DNA of 64,000 nucleotides from Sulfurovum sp. TSL1 (GTDB lineage Bacteria > Campylobacterota > Campylobacteria > Campylobacterales > Sulfurovaceae), in assembly GCF_019972135.1 (NCBI RefSeq), contig NZ_BPFI01000001.1, positions 417,106 through 481,105 on the forward strand, written 5' to 3'. How positions within the stretch are numbered: the stretch's first letter is position 1; each line of letters opens with the position of its first letter. Below, piece after piece: positions 45,039 to 53,621 of this stretch. A program made the translations under genes and the position numbers. The notes beneath the pieces were generated by a model, which made no database searches, was not told the origin of the DNA, and saw only the letters and a list, made by a program, of their open reading frames with translations.

Positions 45039-46274
45039 TTAATGATGCAATTGTCCTGCCAAATATCCGCTGGCAAATGACCATTGAAGGTTATATCCGC
45101 CGCAGGGACCGTCAAGGTTCATGATCTCCCCGCAGAAATAGAGTCCTTTTATTTTCCTGCTTTGCATGGTGTAGGGGTCTATCTCTTTGAGATGAATGCC
45201 TCCGCGTGTGATCATAGCCATTTTAAAACCGTCGTGCCCAATGATAGTAAGCGGTGTCCATGCCAGAAGTTTAATGAGCTTGTCTCTTGCAGTTCCTGCC
45301 TGTTTGTTCAAAGCCAGTGAAGGGTCAACCTCTGCAAGTTTACAGAGTTCCAAACCTACAGACTCAGGAAGCAGGGTTTGAAGCAGTTGCAGCGTGTTAC
45401 GGTGGGGATCTTTGGCCAGTTCTAGTTTGAAATGGTCACGGATCTGCTCTTCGTTCATCCCTTTGGTAAAGTTGGCAAGTATCGGCACTTCGTCAAATTT
45501 ACCCAACAGCGGGGTGATCTCCCTGGAAAAATCCAGGACCACAGGACCGCGTATGCCGTCTTTGGTAAAGATAAGATCTCCTTTGGCAGAGAGTTTTTTA
45601 TATTTTTTCATATCAACACGCATAGCGACTTTTGCTATGGTATCTGCCCTGCAGTTTTTCACCCAGCTCTCTTTGGTCTTGAGCGGCATCATGGCAGGGT
45701 AGAGGTCGGTCACCTTATGTCCTACAGACTCAGCCATAGGATAGCCGTCACCCTCAGCACCCAATACGGGGTAACCCATCCCGCCAGTGGCGATCACAAC
45801 GTTGTCACCTCTAAATGTATCTGTGGCCGTCTTGACTCCCGTCACTTTCTTGCCATCATGCTCCAATGTCTCAGCTTTTTGTGAGCACAACACTTTGACA
45901 CCAAGGTGCTGCATCTCCTGTTCCATCGCATGAATGATGGTTGAAGAACTATGCGTGACAGGGAAGACCCTGTAGCCATCGGGAGCATGGCTCTCCACAC
46001 CGAGCTCTTTGAAAAATGCCATCAGTGCTTTATGATCCAAAGTCTCAAGAGCAGGTGTCATAAAACGTCCGTCACGGCCAAATCGTGCCATAAACTCTTC
46101 ATTGGAAAGTGTGTTGGTCAGGTTACAGCGTCCTCCGCCTGTCGCTTTGAGTTTTGCGCCTATCTTGGAGAGTTTTTCGAGAAGAAGTACAGATTTGCCT
46201 GCACGTGCAGCAGTAATGGCAGCCATCATACCCGCTGCCCCGGAACCCACTACGATAAGATCATACTTTGACAC
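45039..46274 (-). CDS. HI0933-family FAD/NAD(P)-dependent oxidoreductase
   Basis: 411 aa. GSGAAGMMAAITAARAGKSV binds FAD, and GAKLKATGGGRCNLTN is the family signature after it. VIATGGMGYPVLGAEGDG near 160 and the ending FCGEIMNLDGPCGGYNLQWS near 380 also match HI0933/YhiN. Substrate unknown. The start is GTG at 46274 with AAGGAATCTTA upstream. Confidence 0.93.
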   Translation of the reverse strand: MSKYDLIVVGSGAAGMMAAITAARAGKSVLLLEKLSKIGAKLKATGGGRCNLTNTLSNEEFMARFGRDGRFMTPALETLDHKALMAFFKELGVESHAPDGYRVFPVTHSSSTIIHAMEQEMQHLGVKVLCSQKAETLEHDGKKVTGVKTATDTFRGDNVVIATGGMGYPVLGAEGDGYPMAESVGHKVTDLYPAMMPLKTKESWVKNCRADTIAKVAMRVDMKKYKKLSAKGDLIFTKDGIRGPVVLDFSREITPLLGKFDEVPILANFTKGMNEEQIRDHFKLELAKDPHRNTLQLLQTLLPESVGLELCKLAEVDPSLALNKQAGTARDKLIKLLAWTPLTIIGHDGFKMAMITRGGIHLKEIDPYTMQSRKIKGLYFCGEIMNLDGPCGGYNLQWSFASGYLAGQLHH

Positions 46275-46400
46275 TAAGATTCCTTATAAAAATAATCAAC
46301 ATCATAACAAAAAATTGCATAAACCCCTCATCCATTTCACATAGAATACACATAGAAAAGAGTAGAATAATGACACATTCAACTACAAAGGAACAAATAT

Positions 46401-47051
46401 ATGAAAAATGTAATAATGATAGGACTGTTGGCTTCAGCAGCGTGGGCTGCAGATTTTTCTCAAATGAGTACAGAAGAGATGATGAACATGCGTGGAAGTG
46501 TACCTGTGGATGACCGTCCTGATTTTCGAGAAGAGATGCAAAAACGTATGCAAAGCATGACTCCCGAAGAACGACAAAAATATATGCAGACAACAGGCAT
46601 GGGAATGGGTATGGGCAAAAGCGGAAAGGGTAACTATTGTGCCCGTATGCAGCCCACGTTTGAAGAATATGATCTCAACAATGACGGTAAGATTACCCAA
46701 AGTGAATTGGAAGAGGCACGGGCAAAACGTATGAGCCAGAAAGCCGAAGAGGGTAAAATGTTGAGAAATGCAGGAAAGGCTCCGGCATTTGCCGATATGG
46801 ATAAAAACAACGATGGTGCATTGAACAAAGAGGAATTTCAACTACATCAGAAAGAATGGAAGAAGCAAAAATGTGTAGGGAATGGTCCAGCTGCAGGTAT
46901 GGGACAAGGTCAGGGGATGATGAGAAATGCATCCAGTTTTGCAGAGATCGATACCAATAATGATGGTGTCATAAGCCAAGAGGAATTCAGTGTACACCAA
47001 ACGCAGAGAATGCAAAATAAAGGAAATTGTCCGTCAGGGAATTGTCCCTAG
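46401..47051 (+). CDS. Secreted EF-hand protein (three hands)
   Basis: 216 aa with signal peptide ending in AWA (residue 16). Three EF-hand loops are visible: DLNNDGKITQSE, DKNNDGALNKEE and DTNNDGVISQEE, each with the six liganding positions intact. Met-rich and Gly-rich linkers separate them (MGMGMGKSGKG). It probably binds Ca2+ in the periplasm; a signalling or buffering role is unknown. Cys pairs in GNYCARM and at the C-terminal CPSGNCP are outside the hands. Confidence 0.88.
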   Translation: MKNVIMIGLLASAAWAADFSQMSTEEMMNMRGSVPVDDRPDFREEMQKRMQSMTPEERQKYMQTTGMGMGMGKSGKGNYCARMQPTFEEYDLNNDGKITQSELEEARAKRMSQKAEEGKMLRNAGKAPAFADMDKNNDGALNKEEFQLHQKEWKKQKCVGNGPAAGMGQGQGMMRNASSFAEIDTNNDGVISQEEFSVHQTQRMQNKGNCPSGNCP

Positions 47052-47087
47052 GTTCTAAACACCGATACCTCTATGAAGTCATACAGC

Positions 47088-47116
47088 CGGTATTCCTGCA
47101 CTATAGTAGAATACCG
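47088..47116 (+). terminator. Hairpin after the first EF-hand gene
   Basis: Perfect 8-bp stem (CGGTATTC / GAATACCG) around a 13-nt loop that itself contains the palindrome ACTATAGT. It lies 37 nt past the stop codon; no T-run follows. Confidence 0.4.
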
Positions 47117-47277
47117 CACAAAAAGTATGACATATAACCAATTAGCACATTGAATTTTTCATTACTCTCCTTTAGCACTTTAGCTTCTGAAATACACATA
47201 CTTTACACACTTAATTGATAGAGTAGAGTAATTTTCTGATACAGAGAAAATAAATCCAATTTCATAGGAAAAAAACC

Positions 47278-47571
47278 ATGAAAAAGCTAATAATCATAGC
47301 ACTGTTCGCTTCGGGTGCATGGGCTATAGATCAACCTACGTTTTCCGAATTTGATCTTAACAATGATGGCAAGATCACCCAAAGTGAATTGGATCAAGCT
47401 CGTACTATTCGTATGGAGCAGAGGGCCGTTGAAGGCCGAAAGCTAAAAAATGCAGGAGAAGCTCATTCATTTGAAGAGATAGATGCCGATAACGATGGAT
47501 TTATCAGTGAAAAAGAGTTTCTTTTACATAAAACGATACATCATACTCAAGCCTGTATCACCTTTGGCTAA
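47278..47571 (+). CDS. Secreted EF-hand protein (two hands)
   Basis: 97 aa: signal peptide ending in AWA (residue 16), then two intact EF loops, DLNNDGKITQSE and DADNDGFISEKE. The stretch between and around the hands is clearly related to the middle of the larger neighbour (ITQSELxxAR, RMxQ, EGxxLxNAG), so it is a shortened tandem duplicate without the third hand and Met-rich parts. Confidence 0.85.
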   Translation: MKKLIIIALFASGAWAIDQPTFSEFDLNNDGKITQSELDQARTIRMEQRAVEGRKLKNAGEAHSFEEIDADNDGFISEKEFLLHKTIHHTQACITFG

Positions 47572-47638
47572 ATAGACGCTAAGGATAATGAACAGTCTAG
47601 AGTAGATAACGACAAGATATATACATAAACCTTGTCCA

Positions 47639-47665
47639 ACCCATTCCACTTTTGTGGAAATGGGT
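47639..47665 (+). terminator. Strong hairpin after the second EF-hand gene
   Basis: An 11-bp stem with one bulged base (ACCCATTCCAC / GTGGAAATGGGT) and a TTTT loop, 67 nt after the stop. Stable but without a T-tail. Confidence 0.4.
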
Positions 47666-47771
47666 CATAAACTACAAACCCACCTTTTAAACATCTATGA
47701 TAAAATACTTCACAATAAAAAGATCACGGTATAATACTAAATAATATCATATAGAAACAGGGAGTCCTTTT

Positions 47772-48710
47772 TTGACATTTACTATCCAATCCATGCAGGA
47801 GATCATCACAACACTTAGTATGAAGGCAAAAGTGTGTGAAGCAGGCAAAATCTTCTGTTTTGAAATAGTTGATCCTGATCTTGGAGAAGGCTATGCAGGT
47901 GAAGTATTGGAGATAAAAGGAGAAAGCTATATTTACCGGGGCTACAAAGCATGGACAGACCTGGCAGAACTTTTAATGTGCAAAATGATGACTCCACAAA
48001 AAAGTACCTATCCTCGGATTAGACTTACTTTTAAAAAGCTGGAGAGACAAAGCTCTTTTCATACAGCAGGACCCTCAAGTTCGAAAGAAGAAAAATACGG
48101 TGTGGACTCCCATTTTTCGCAAATTCACAAAATGGAAGAACCTGCATTTCTTTACTATTACACACAAGCCCTGCAAAATGCCAAGTTAAACCAAAGAAGA
48201 TCGATCTTGAACCTCGGCATCAATACAGGAGATGAGTTCAGTGTCATCAAAAACAGTTTAGACATACACACCTATGAAAAAATGAAGCTAGTAGGAGTGG
48301 ACCACTCAAAATCTGCCATCAACTATGCTGAAAGCTGTTTTCCCGAAGAGAATGTGACACTGTATGCACATGACATCAATGATCTAGAGCGTTTAGACCT
48401 GGGACGGTTCGATCTACTTGTAAGCATAGGCACACTGCAAAGTCCAAGTATCAACTTCAAGCCTTTTTTTATGTCATTGGTGCAAAACCATCTTGAAAAA
48501 GATGCTGCTGTCATCTTGGGTTTTCCGAACAGTCGATGGATAGGGGGAGAGATGATCTATGGGGCCAAAGCACCCAATTATGCCATGAGTGAAATGTCAC
48601 TGCTCTTTAATGATGTCATTTTTTGTAAAAAATATTTGCAGCAGAAGAAGTTCAGGGTCACACTTACAGGAAAGCAGTACATTTTTTTAACTGCCACAAA
48701 GATAATTTGA
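47772..48710 (+). CDS. Class I SAM-dependent methyltransferase
   Basis: 312 aa. The glycine-rich SAM motif is LNLGINTGDEF (about 142-152), an acidic residue ends strand 2 in KLVGVDHSKSAI, and LLVSIGTLQS follows strand 4. The N-terminal 120 residues form an extra domain I cannot name (VDPDLGEGYAGEVLEIKG). The TTG start is chosen because GGGAG lies 7 nt before; the next Met is 7 codons later. Substrate unknown. Confidence 0.78.
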   Translation: MTFTIQSMQEIITTLSMKAKVCEAGKIFCFEIVDPDLGEGYAGEVLEIKGESYIYRGYKAWTDLAELLMCKMMTPQKSTYPRIRLTFKKLERQSSFHTAGPSSSKEEKYGVDSHFSQIHKMEEPAFLYYYTQALQNAKLNQRRSILNLGINTGDEFSVIKNSLDIHTYEKMKLVGVDHSKSAINYAESCFPEENVTLYAHDINDLERLDLGRFDLLVSIGTLQSPSINFKPFFMSLVQNHLEKDAAVILGFPNSRWIGGEMIYGAKAPNYAMSEMSLLFNDVIFCKKYLQQKKFRVTLTGKQYIFLTATKII

Positions 48711-48748
48711 GTAGAATTTAAAAATATCCCAAAACAAAAGGTATCTCT

Positions 48749-49321
48749 ATGAAATTACAACTATTTATGGCATCTTTGCTCTGTACGGCTGGTATTCATG
48801 CGTCACAGTCCCATGGTACGAAAACGCTCAGTGAATCACAAGAGGGAATCAAATATATCAAAATGCTTGGCGGTACACTGAAAAGTCAATTGAAAGCACA
48901 ACTCCAAGCAGATCCAAGTGGTTTGGGTGCTATTGGTTTCTGTACTGCGCAAGCACAGCCTATTACAGACGAGGTCAATGCACAGCTTCCGGACTATGCC
49001 AATGTAAGAAGAACTTCTCTTAGAACAAGAAACAGTATGAACAAGCCTGATGAAAAAGATATTGAGGTGATGAAAGAGATCGAGGATTCGATCAAGCATA
49101 AAAGAGCTGCAGCCATGATGATAAGAAAAGTGAACACCAAAGAGGCCACACGTTACTACAAACCATTGGTAATAGAAGCAGCATGTCTAAAGTGTCACGG
49201 TGAGAACATCTCTCCTGAGATACAAGCAGTGATCCAGGAATCATATCCTGATGAGAATGCCAGTCATTACACTTTAGGTGCATTTAGAGGAGTCATTGTC
49301 TCTGAGATCAAAAAACGTTAA
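48749..49321 (+). CDS. DUF3365 (Tll0287-like) c-type haem protein
   Basis: 190 aa. A signal peptide (1-19) is followed by a helical sensor-like domain: IGFCTAQAQPITDEVNAQ, VRRTSLRTRNSMNKPDE and RYYKPLVIEAACLKCHGE, where CLKCH (about 151-155) is a single CxxCH haem site. DUF3365 proteins are periplasmic haem sensors or small cytochromes. No fused output domain here. Confidence 0.9.
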   Translation: MKLQLFMASLLCTAGIHASQSHGTKTLSESQEGIKYIKMLGGTLKSQLKAQLQADPSGLGAIGFCTAQAQPITDEVNAQLPDYANVRRTSLRTRNSMNKPDEKDIEVMKEIEDSIKHKRAAAMMIRKVNTKEATRYYKPLVIEAACLKCHGENISPEIQAVIQESYPDENASHYTLGAFRGVIVSEIKKR

Positions 49322-49879
49322 ATGATCTCTGACTGAGGATTTTTTCTCTCCCCGGGTTTTCTTCTTGATGTGACATAAAGGTTACATCAAAATGTTATAT
49401 TTTTGATGAAGAGCCGGGGAAGGGCAAACAATGAAAAAAGCACTATTAAGCATAATGAATATCAGGCATTGGAAAAAACAGGAAAGATCGTTTGTATATC
49501 TATGATGTTAATGGGTATCTTCAATTTTCTTTTGTGAGTTTTATGATATATGACCACTAATTGATAAGAGTATTACTTGATGTAGCAAATTAATCTGCAT
49601 TATCTTTTTTCAGCCATAGTGATCAGCTGTCTCTCCTGTAATCAGAAAGAAAGTAAGATCATTCATTCTTTCAAATAACGCATATCCCACTTCGCCTTAT
49701 ATAACAAAAAAGGCTTCTGTATTTTCTTCTAGATCATATATTGTTTCACACCAGACATCCAAAAATATGATAGAATAAATAGGTATATAATTAAATTGTT
49801 CATGACTGTTTCTATCGAATAAGGCGAACGCCGAAAAAGTTGTGTAATTGGAAAATTAAATGTGAATGAAGGGGAAAAA
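49322..49879. other. Gene-free stretch of about 560 nt
   Basis: AT-rich. Near the left end (49386 region) an imperfect TGATGTGAC / GTTACATCA hairpin lies beside CCCCGG and CCGGGG blocks, which may end the haem-protein transcript. An open frame of 24 codons starts at ATG 49431 with an AAGGG-like site, but it is too short to support. Nothing else is recognised. Confidence 0.4.
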
Positions 49880-51394
49880 ATGAAAAAGATCATTTCAGCA
49901 CTGTTTATTTTCATCCTGGCAAGCTCAGCGTGGACAGAAGAAGCTGTCCGAAACCAGCAGACGGCAGTTCCCAAGACCACACTCAATGCAGCATCGAACT
50001 ATCTTGATTCTGTGTTGATGAATACGCTTAGGTCTCTTGAACTGATTGCCTCTACTCCGGAGGCCAAAAACGGTGACTGGAAAGGGATCAAGCACTACCT
50101 GAAACAGCTGAAAGAGGTTACGCCAGGGGTCTATTTCTATGTTATGCCCGATGGAAACTACTACTCCGTGACACTCGATTACACCAATCTAAATCTTAGC
50201 AACCGGGATTATTTCAAGTCGCTCTTTGCCGGAAATCCAGTGATGGGTTTTCCTATCTACAGCAGATCCTCCGGGAAGAAGTCAGCTCTGATGGCTGCAC
50301 CCATCATAACAACGGATGGCAAAGCGACCGGTGCACTCGGTGCCTCGGTCTTCCTGGATGAGCTGCATGATAAACTCAACCGCGAATTTTCCCTGCCAGA
50401 TGCGTACACGTGGTTTGTACTGAACTCCGAGGGGATGATGATGCTTGACAACGACAGTGATTTCATTTTCATGAATGCTCTCAAACAGGGGAGTGAATCA
50501 CTGCATGATGCCGTTTCAGAAGCCCTAAAAATGCAAAGCGGTCCCGTACAGTATCAGCTCGACAGCCTCCGTCATGGATATTACCAGAAACTGCCAAATA
50601 TGGATTGGTGGATGTTCCTTGCTAAGATTGAGGGATCAAAGGCGGCGCCCCCGCCACAGCTGAAACTTTCGCTTGATCGCTTTGTACCCGATCTGCAAAG
50701 CCGCTTGAACACTATTGACGCATCACTGGCAGCATTGATCGAAAAAAGCAGGGTGGATGTCAAAAAAGAGAGTGAGATCAGGAGACTTCTCAATACACTC
50801 CTTGATGAGACCGCCGATATTGTAGAAGCCTCTTTTGTCGATGCGAAGGGGGTCATGCGTTACGTAGAACCACGCGAATACAAGAACTTCGAGAATACGG
50901 ATATTAACTCCCAGGAGCATGTAAAGGCCATGCTGCAACAACCTGCACCTATGCTCAGCAGGGGATTTACGGCAGTCGAACATTTTACGGCAGTGGTCAT
51001 ATCCCGTCCGCTTTATGACAGTACAAAAACATTCTCAGGTTCCATCAACCTGCTGATCCGACCCGAACTTCTGGTCGACTCCCTGCTTAAAAACATGACC
51101 ATTCCCGATGACTATGAACTCTGGATCATGCAGCCTGACGGCATGATCATCTACGACCAGGATAAAGGAGAGATCGGCAGGATGCTCTTCAGCGATCCTA
51201 TCTATAGTGGCTACGGAAATCTGCTAAAACTGAGCAAGAAGATCGTCTCTGCTCCCACCGGTGAAGGAAGCTACATCTATCTTTCACCCGAGTCCAACGA
51301 AAAGGCCATAAAAAACGCTATCTGGCAGAGTGTCAGACTCCATAACCGAGAATGGCGGGTCGTTCTGGCCTATCGTCCTTATGAAGAGAAATAG
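49880..51394 (+). CDS. Orphan periplasmic double-Cache protein
   Basis: 504 aa from ATG 49880 (GGGG 5 nt upstream; the frame is open six codons more). A cleavable signal peptide (1-20) is followed by two Cache-type sensor domains: about 25-250 (YSVTLDYTNLNLSNRDYFKS, GALGASVFLDELHD) and about 260-500 (VDAKGVMRYVEPREYKN, YELWIMQPDGMIIYD). There is no second membrane span and no output domain, so it is a free periplasmic ligand-binding protein. Base composition is visibly richer in G and C than its neighbours, which suggests transfer. Confidence 0.8.
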   Translation: MKKIISALFIFILASSAWTEEAVRNQQTAVPKTTLNAASNYLDSVLMNTLRSLELIASTPEAKNGDWKGIKHYLKQLKEVTPGVYFYVMPDGNYYSVTLDYTNLNLSNRDYFKSLFAGNPVMGFPIYSRSSGKKSALMAAPIITTDGKATGALGASVFLDELHDKLNREFSLPDAYTWFVLNSEGMMMLDNDSDFIFMNALKQGSESLHDAVSEALKMQSGPVQYQLDSLRHGYYQKLPNMDWWMFLAKIEGSKAAPPPQLKLSLDRFVPDLQSRLNTIDASLAALIEKSRVDVKKESEIRRLLNTLLDETADIVEASFVDAKGVMRYVEPREYKNFENTDINSQEHVKAMLQQPAPMLSRGFTAVEHFTAVVISRPLYDSTKTFSGSINLLIRPELLVDSLLKNMTIPDDYELWIMQPDGMIIYDQDKGEIGRMLFSDPIYSGYGNLLKLSKKIVSAPTGEGSYIYLSPESNEKAIKNAIWQSVRLHNREWRVVLAYRPYEEK

Positions 51395-51560
51395 CCACTA
51401 CAAGAGTTCCGATGGTATGGGTAGTATGCCCATGACTCAAGAATTCGGGCTCTCTTCCAATAAGTTTAGCTGTTTATCATGGATCTTTGAAAGCATCATC
51501 AGTGCCGCAACAGGAGTAAAGATGCATAAACAAAGATATTTCATTTGATATTCTCTAATA

Positions 51561-52172
51561 TTATTTTTTCGCTGTCATTAAAAAAACGGTAAATTCTGCA
51601 TGTGGTTTAGCTATTTTGTTGGCTAAACTGAAGGTCACATCTTTGAATCCTGCTTCCTGGGCATACTCGGCAAGTAAATGTCGATCAAAACCATAATGGA
51701 AGACACCTTCATTGTCACTGTGGAAAGTACCATCTTCACTGTCCAGATCAGCAATTGCAATAAATCCATGCTCATCAAGCATGCTATAGAACTTTGCAAA
51801 GAGGGCAGGAATATCTTCTAAATGGTGGATCGTCATAGATGAAATGATGCCATCGAACTTTCGTTCAAGTGTATCAGTACTCAGATCTTTCTCTATCACT
51901 TCAGTATTACATGAAAATTGACCACACTTATTTTGAAATTCCCGTAGCATAGAAGGTGAGTTGTCTACCGCTACTATTTTCTCTACATACGGTGCAACAA
52001 AGTAGCTTAAAAGCCCTGTACCTGCACCGAAATCCATAAGTTCCATGGATTTATCCAACTTTATATTATTTACTATTAATTCCGCTATACCTTGTGCATT
52101 CTGTACACGTTTACTGTTCATGTCCCATGTTTTTGATTTATCTGCAAAATGATCAACTTTTGTTTCCATCAT
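51561..52172 (-). CDS. Class I SAM-dependent methyltransferase
   Basis: 203 aa. MELMDFGAGTGLLSYF is the SAM motif I, EKIVAVDNSPSML holds the acidic residue of motif II, and DGIISSMTIHHLED is the usual post-II segment. The opening DHFADKSKTWDMNSKR resembles small UbiE-like methyltransferases. Substrate unknown. It follows the TetR gene by 26 nt on the same strand and is therefore probably under its control. Confidence 0.9.
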   Translation of the reverse strand: MMETKVDHFADKSKTWDMNSKRVQNAQGIAELIVNNIKLDKSMELMDFGAGTGLLSYFVAPYVEKIVAVDNSPSMLREFQNKCGQFSCNTEVIEKDLSTDTLERKFDGIISSMTIHHLEDIPALFAKFYSMLDEHGFIAIADLDSEDGTFHSDNEGVFHYGFDRHLLAEYAQEAGFKDVTFSLANKIAKPHAEFTVFLMTAKK

Positions 52173-52198
52173 AATCCTTAATATTATTTAGTATGTCC

Positions 52199-52852
52199 CT
52201 AAAACAGTGTCTCTTGTTTTTCCAGTTTTATATTATCCCAGAAGAAATCTACATGTTTTTCAAACATAGAAACGACTGCAGAGGTCGATTTTTTATCTAA
52301 TTTTAGCAAAGAAACCTGCATTTGATAGAAAAATAGGGGAGAAAAGAACTCATTTGCCAGTAAAAGTGGGTCTGAGGACTTGATCATCTCATCCTGCATC
52401 ATCATAAAGAAGAGGCTTGAGAGCTTTTTAACGTTCTCCTGGTAGAAATACTCATTATAGATCTCTCTGATCCGTTCATTTCTGTAGATCTCCTGCATCA
52501 ATAGCTTTAAAAGCGCCTCATTTTGCCCATCAAAGCCTATAAGCTTAAAAGTAGTGGCAATAGACATTAAGAGAGACTTTCCTTGTCTATAAAGCTCTGA
52601 GGCCTCTTTATCGCTAAATATAGTGACTATTGCAGAAGAGGTAAGTTCACTTACCAATGTTTCAAGGATCTCATCCTTGTTCTTAAAGTGGTTATAAAGC
52701 GCGCTTTGTTTCATATCCATAGCCCCAGCGATATCTCTAACCGTTGTTGCCTTATATCCTTTAGTTGAAAAGAGTTTCAGGGATATTTTGAGTATTTTAT
52801 CTTTGGTTTTACTTCCTTTAGTAGGGGAAGAACTAACGCTCTGCTCGTTCAT
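52199..52852 (-). CDS. TetR/AcrR-family transcriptional regulator
   Basis: 217 aa. The N-terminal helix-turn-helix is LFSTKGYKATTVRDIAGAMDMKQSALYNHFKNKDEIL (about 29-64), shown here in pieces: KATTVRDIAG, then QSALYNHFKNK. The C-terminal helical domain binds the effector and dimerises. Such dimers bind palindromes, and four identical-type palindromes lie directly upstream. AAAGGAG stands 5 nt before the ATG. It probably represses its own operon with the methyltransferase. Confidence 0.95.
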   Translation of the reverse strand: MNEQSVSSSPTKGSKTKDKILKISLKLFSTKGYKATTVRDIAGAMDMKQSALYNHFKNKDEILETLVSELTSSAIVTIFSDKEASELYRQGKSLLMSIATTFKLIGFDGQNEALLKLLMQEIYRNERIREIYNEYFYQENVKKLSSLFFMMMQDEMIKSSDPLLLANEFFSPLFFYQMQVSLLKLDKKSTSAVVSMFEKHVDFFWDNIKLEKQETLF

Positions 52853-52870
52853 TGTGGCTCCTTTAGTGAC

Positions 52871-52899
52871 ATTATAGTGAACAAGTGTTCATTTGTCAA
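52871..52899 (-). promoter_or_regulatory. Perfect sigma-70 consensus promoter of the TetR operon
   Basis: On the minus strand TTGACA (52899-52894) is followed by a 17-nt spacer and TATAAT (52876-52871). Both boxes match the consensus in all six positions. Transcription would begin about 52864, leaving a leader of only 12-15 nt that starts with or just before the ribosome site AAAGGAG. The first operator fills the spacer. Confidence 0.85.
52878..52891. promoter_or_regulatory. Operator site 1 (TGAACA-AG-TGTTCA)
   Basis: 14-bp palindrome with perfect hexamer arms, lying wholly inside the promoter spacer. A bound TetR dimer here would directly block RNA polymerase. First of four copies. Confidence 0.85.
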
Positions 52900-52919
52900 G
52901 TGGGGAATTTTAAATCAAA

Positions 52920-52933
52920 AGAACATTTGTTCA
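52920..52933. promoter_or_regulatory. Operator site 2 (AGAACA-TT-TGTTCA)
   Basis: Palindrome with perfect GAACA / TGTTC arms and one outer mismatch. It starts exactly 42 bp from site 1 and is upstream of the -35 box. Confidence 0.8.
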
Positions 52934-52961
52934 TTTATATTTTCTATGATAGATTTAAATA

Positions 52962-52975
52962 TGAACATCTGTTCT
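52962..52975. promoter_or_regulatory. Operator site 3 (TGAACA-TC-TGTTCT)
   Basis: Palindrome with perfect GAACA / TGTTC arms and one outer mismatch. It starts exactly 42 bp from site 2. Confidence 0.8.
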
Positions 52976-53003
52976 TTTATTTATCATAACTATATTTCAC
53001 CAA

Positions 53004-53017
53004 TGAACAAGTGTTCA
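53004..53017. promoter_or_regulatory. Operator site 4 (TGAACA-AG-TGTTCA)
   Basis: Same 14 bases as site 1, with the symmetry extending to AATGAACA / TGTTCATT. It starts exactly 42 bp from site 3 and closes the array. Confidence 0.85.
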
Positions 53018-53621
53018 TTAAAAACCCATCATCTGCCCTGTATACCGTACTTTTCGAGATGTCAAATAAATAACAGTTGTCTTTTGGAAATTAAATGGAA
53101 AGATGCTTCTGTCTAATACTAATAAATATTAGAATCACATGTAAATTTGTCTATATCATCTGGTGCAAGATAACTTTTCATGTGTGGGTGTAACTATATG
53201 ATAGTTGTATTTTTACTGAAGAGGGTTTTCGTATTTTAACTATTTTGTTTTGGATTATTTTTTCATTGGTTAAAAAAATGAGGTTTAGTTAAATTGTCAT
53301 CAGATCAGAAATTATATTTTATCTTTTTGTTAAAAAAATCCGATCAGACATATTTAACATATAGGTAAAATTTTTATACACATCAAAATCTATGTTTGAT
53401 CATTTTTTTAATTTTTCATACAACGCAATGTAAAAGTTCTGACATGAGATATTATATATATAGAGATCAAATAAGTGTTTTTTACAAAAAACTTTTTTTC
53501 AAAAACCATTTAACCCTTACACTGATCCAGGAAAGAGAAGAGAGTTTCTTTTTTGATAGAATTTATATTATGTTAACCAAAGTGTTATTATTGATCTTTT
53601 TTATATATTATTTGTGTATCT
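53018..53621. other. Gene-free, very AT-rich stretch of about 600 nt
   Basis: Between the operator array and the next gene. It contains long A and T runs and no ribosome-site-supported frame. One plus-strand frame at 53396-53701 is Tyr/Phe/Ile-rich, runs into the opposite gene and looks spurious. No clear promoter, RNA gene or fifth operator was found. Confidence 0.5.

Noticed and set aside
49431-49505. 24-codon open frame with an AAGGG-like site
   Set aside because: Too short, no conserved feature, ends abruptly; probably chance.
52878-53017. Possible small CRISPR array
   Set aside because: Repeats are 14-bp palindromes with 28-bp spacers, far below CRISPR repeat size, and no cas genes are present.
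52877-53116. 79-codon plus-strand frame with a 14-residue repeat (NKCSF / NICSF)
   Set aside because: The repeat simply mirrors the 42-bp (14-codon) operator period; GTG start without ribosome site, biased composition.
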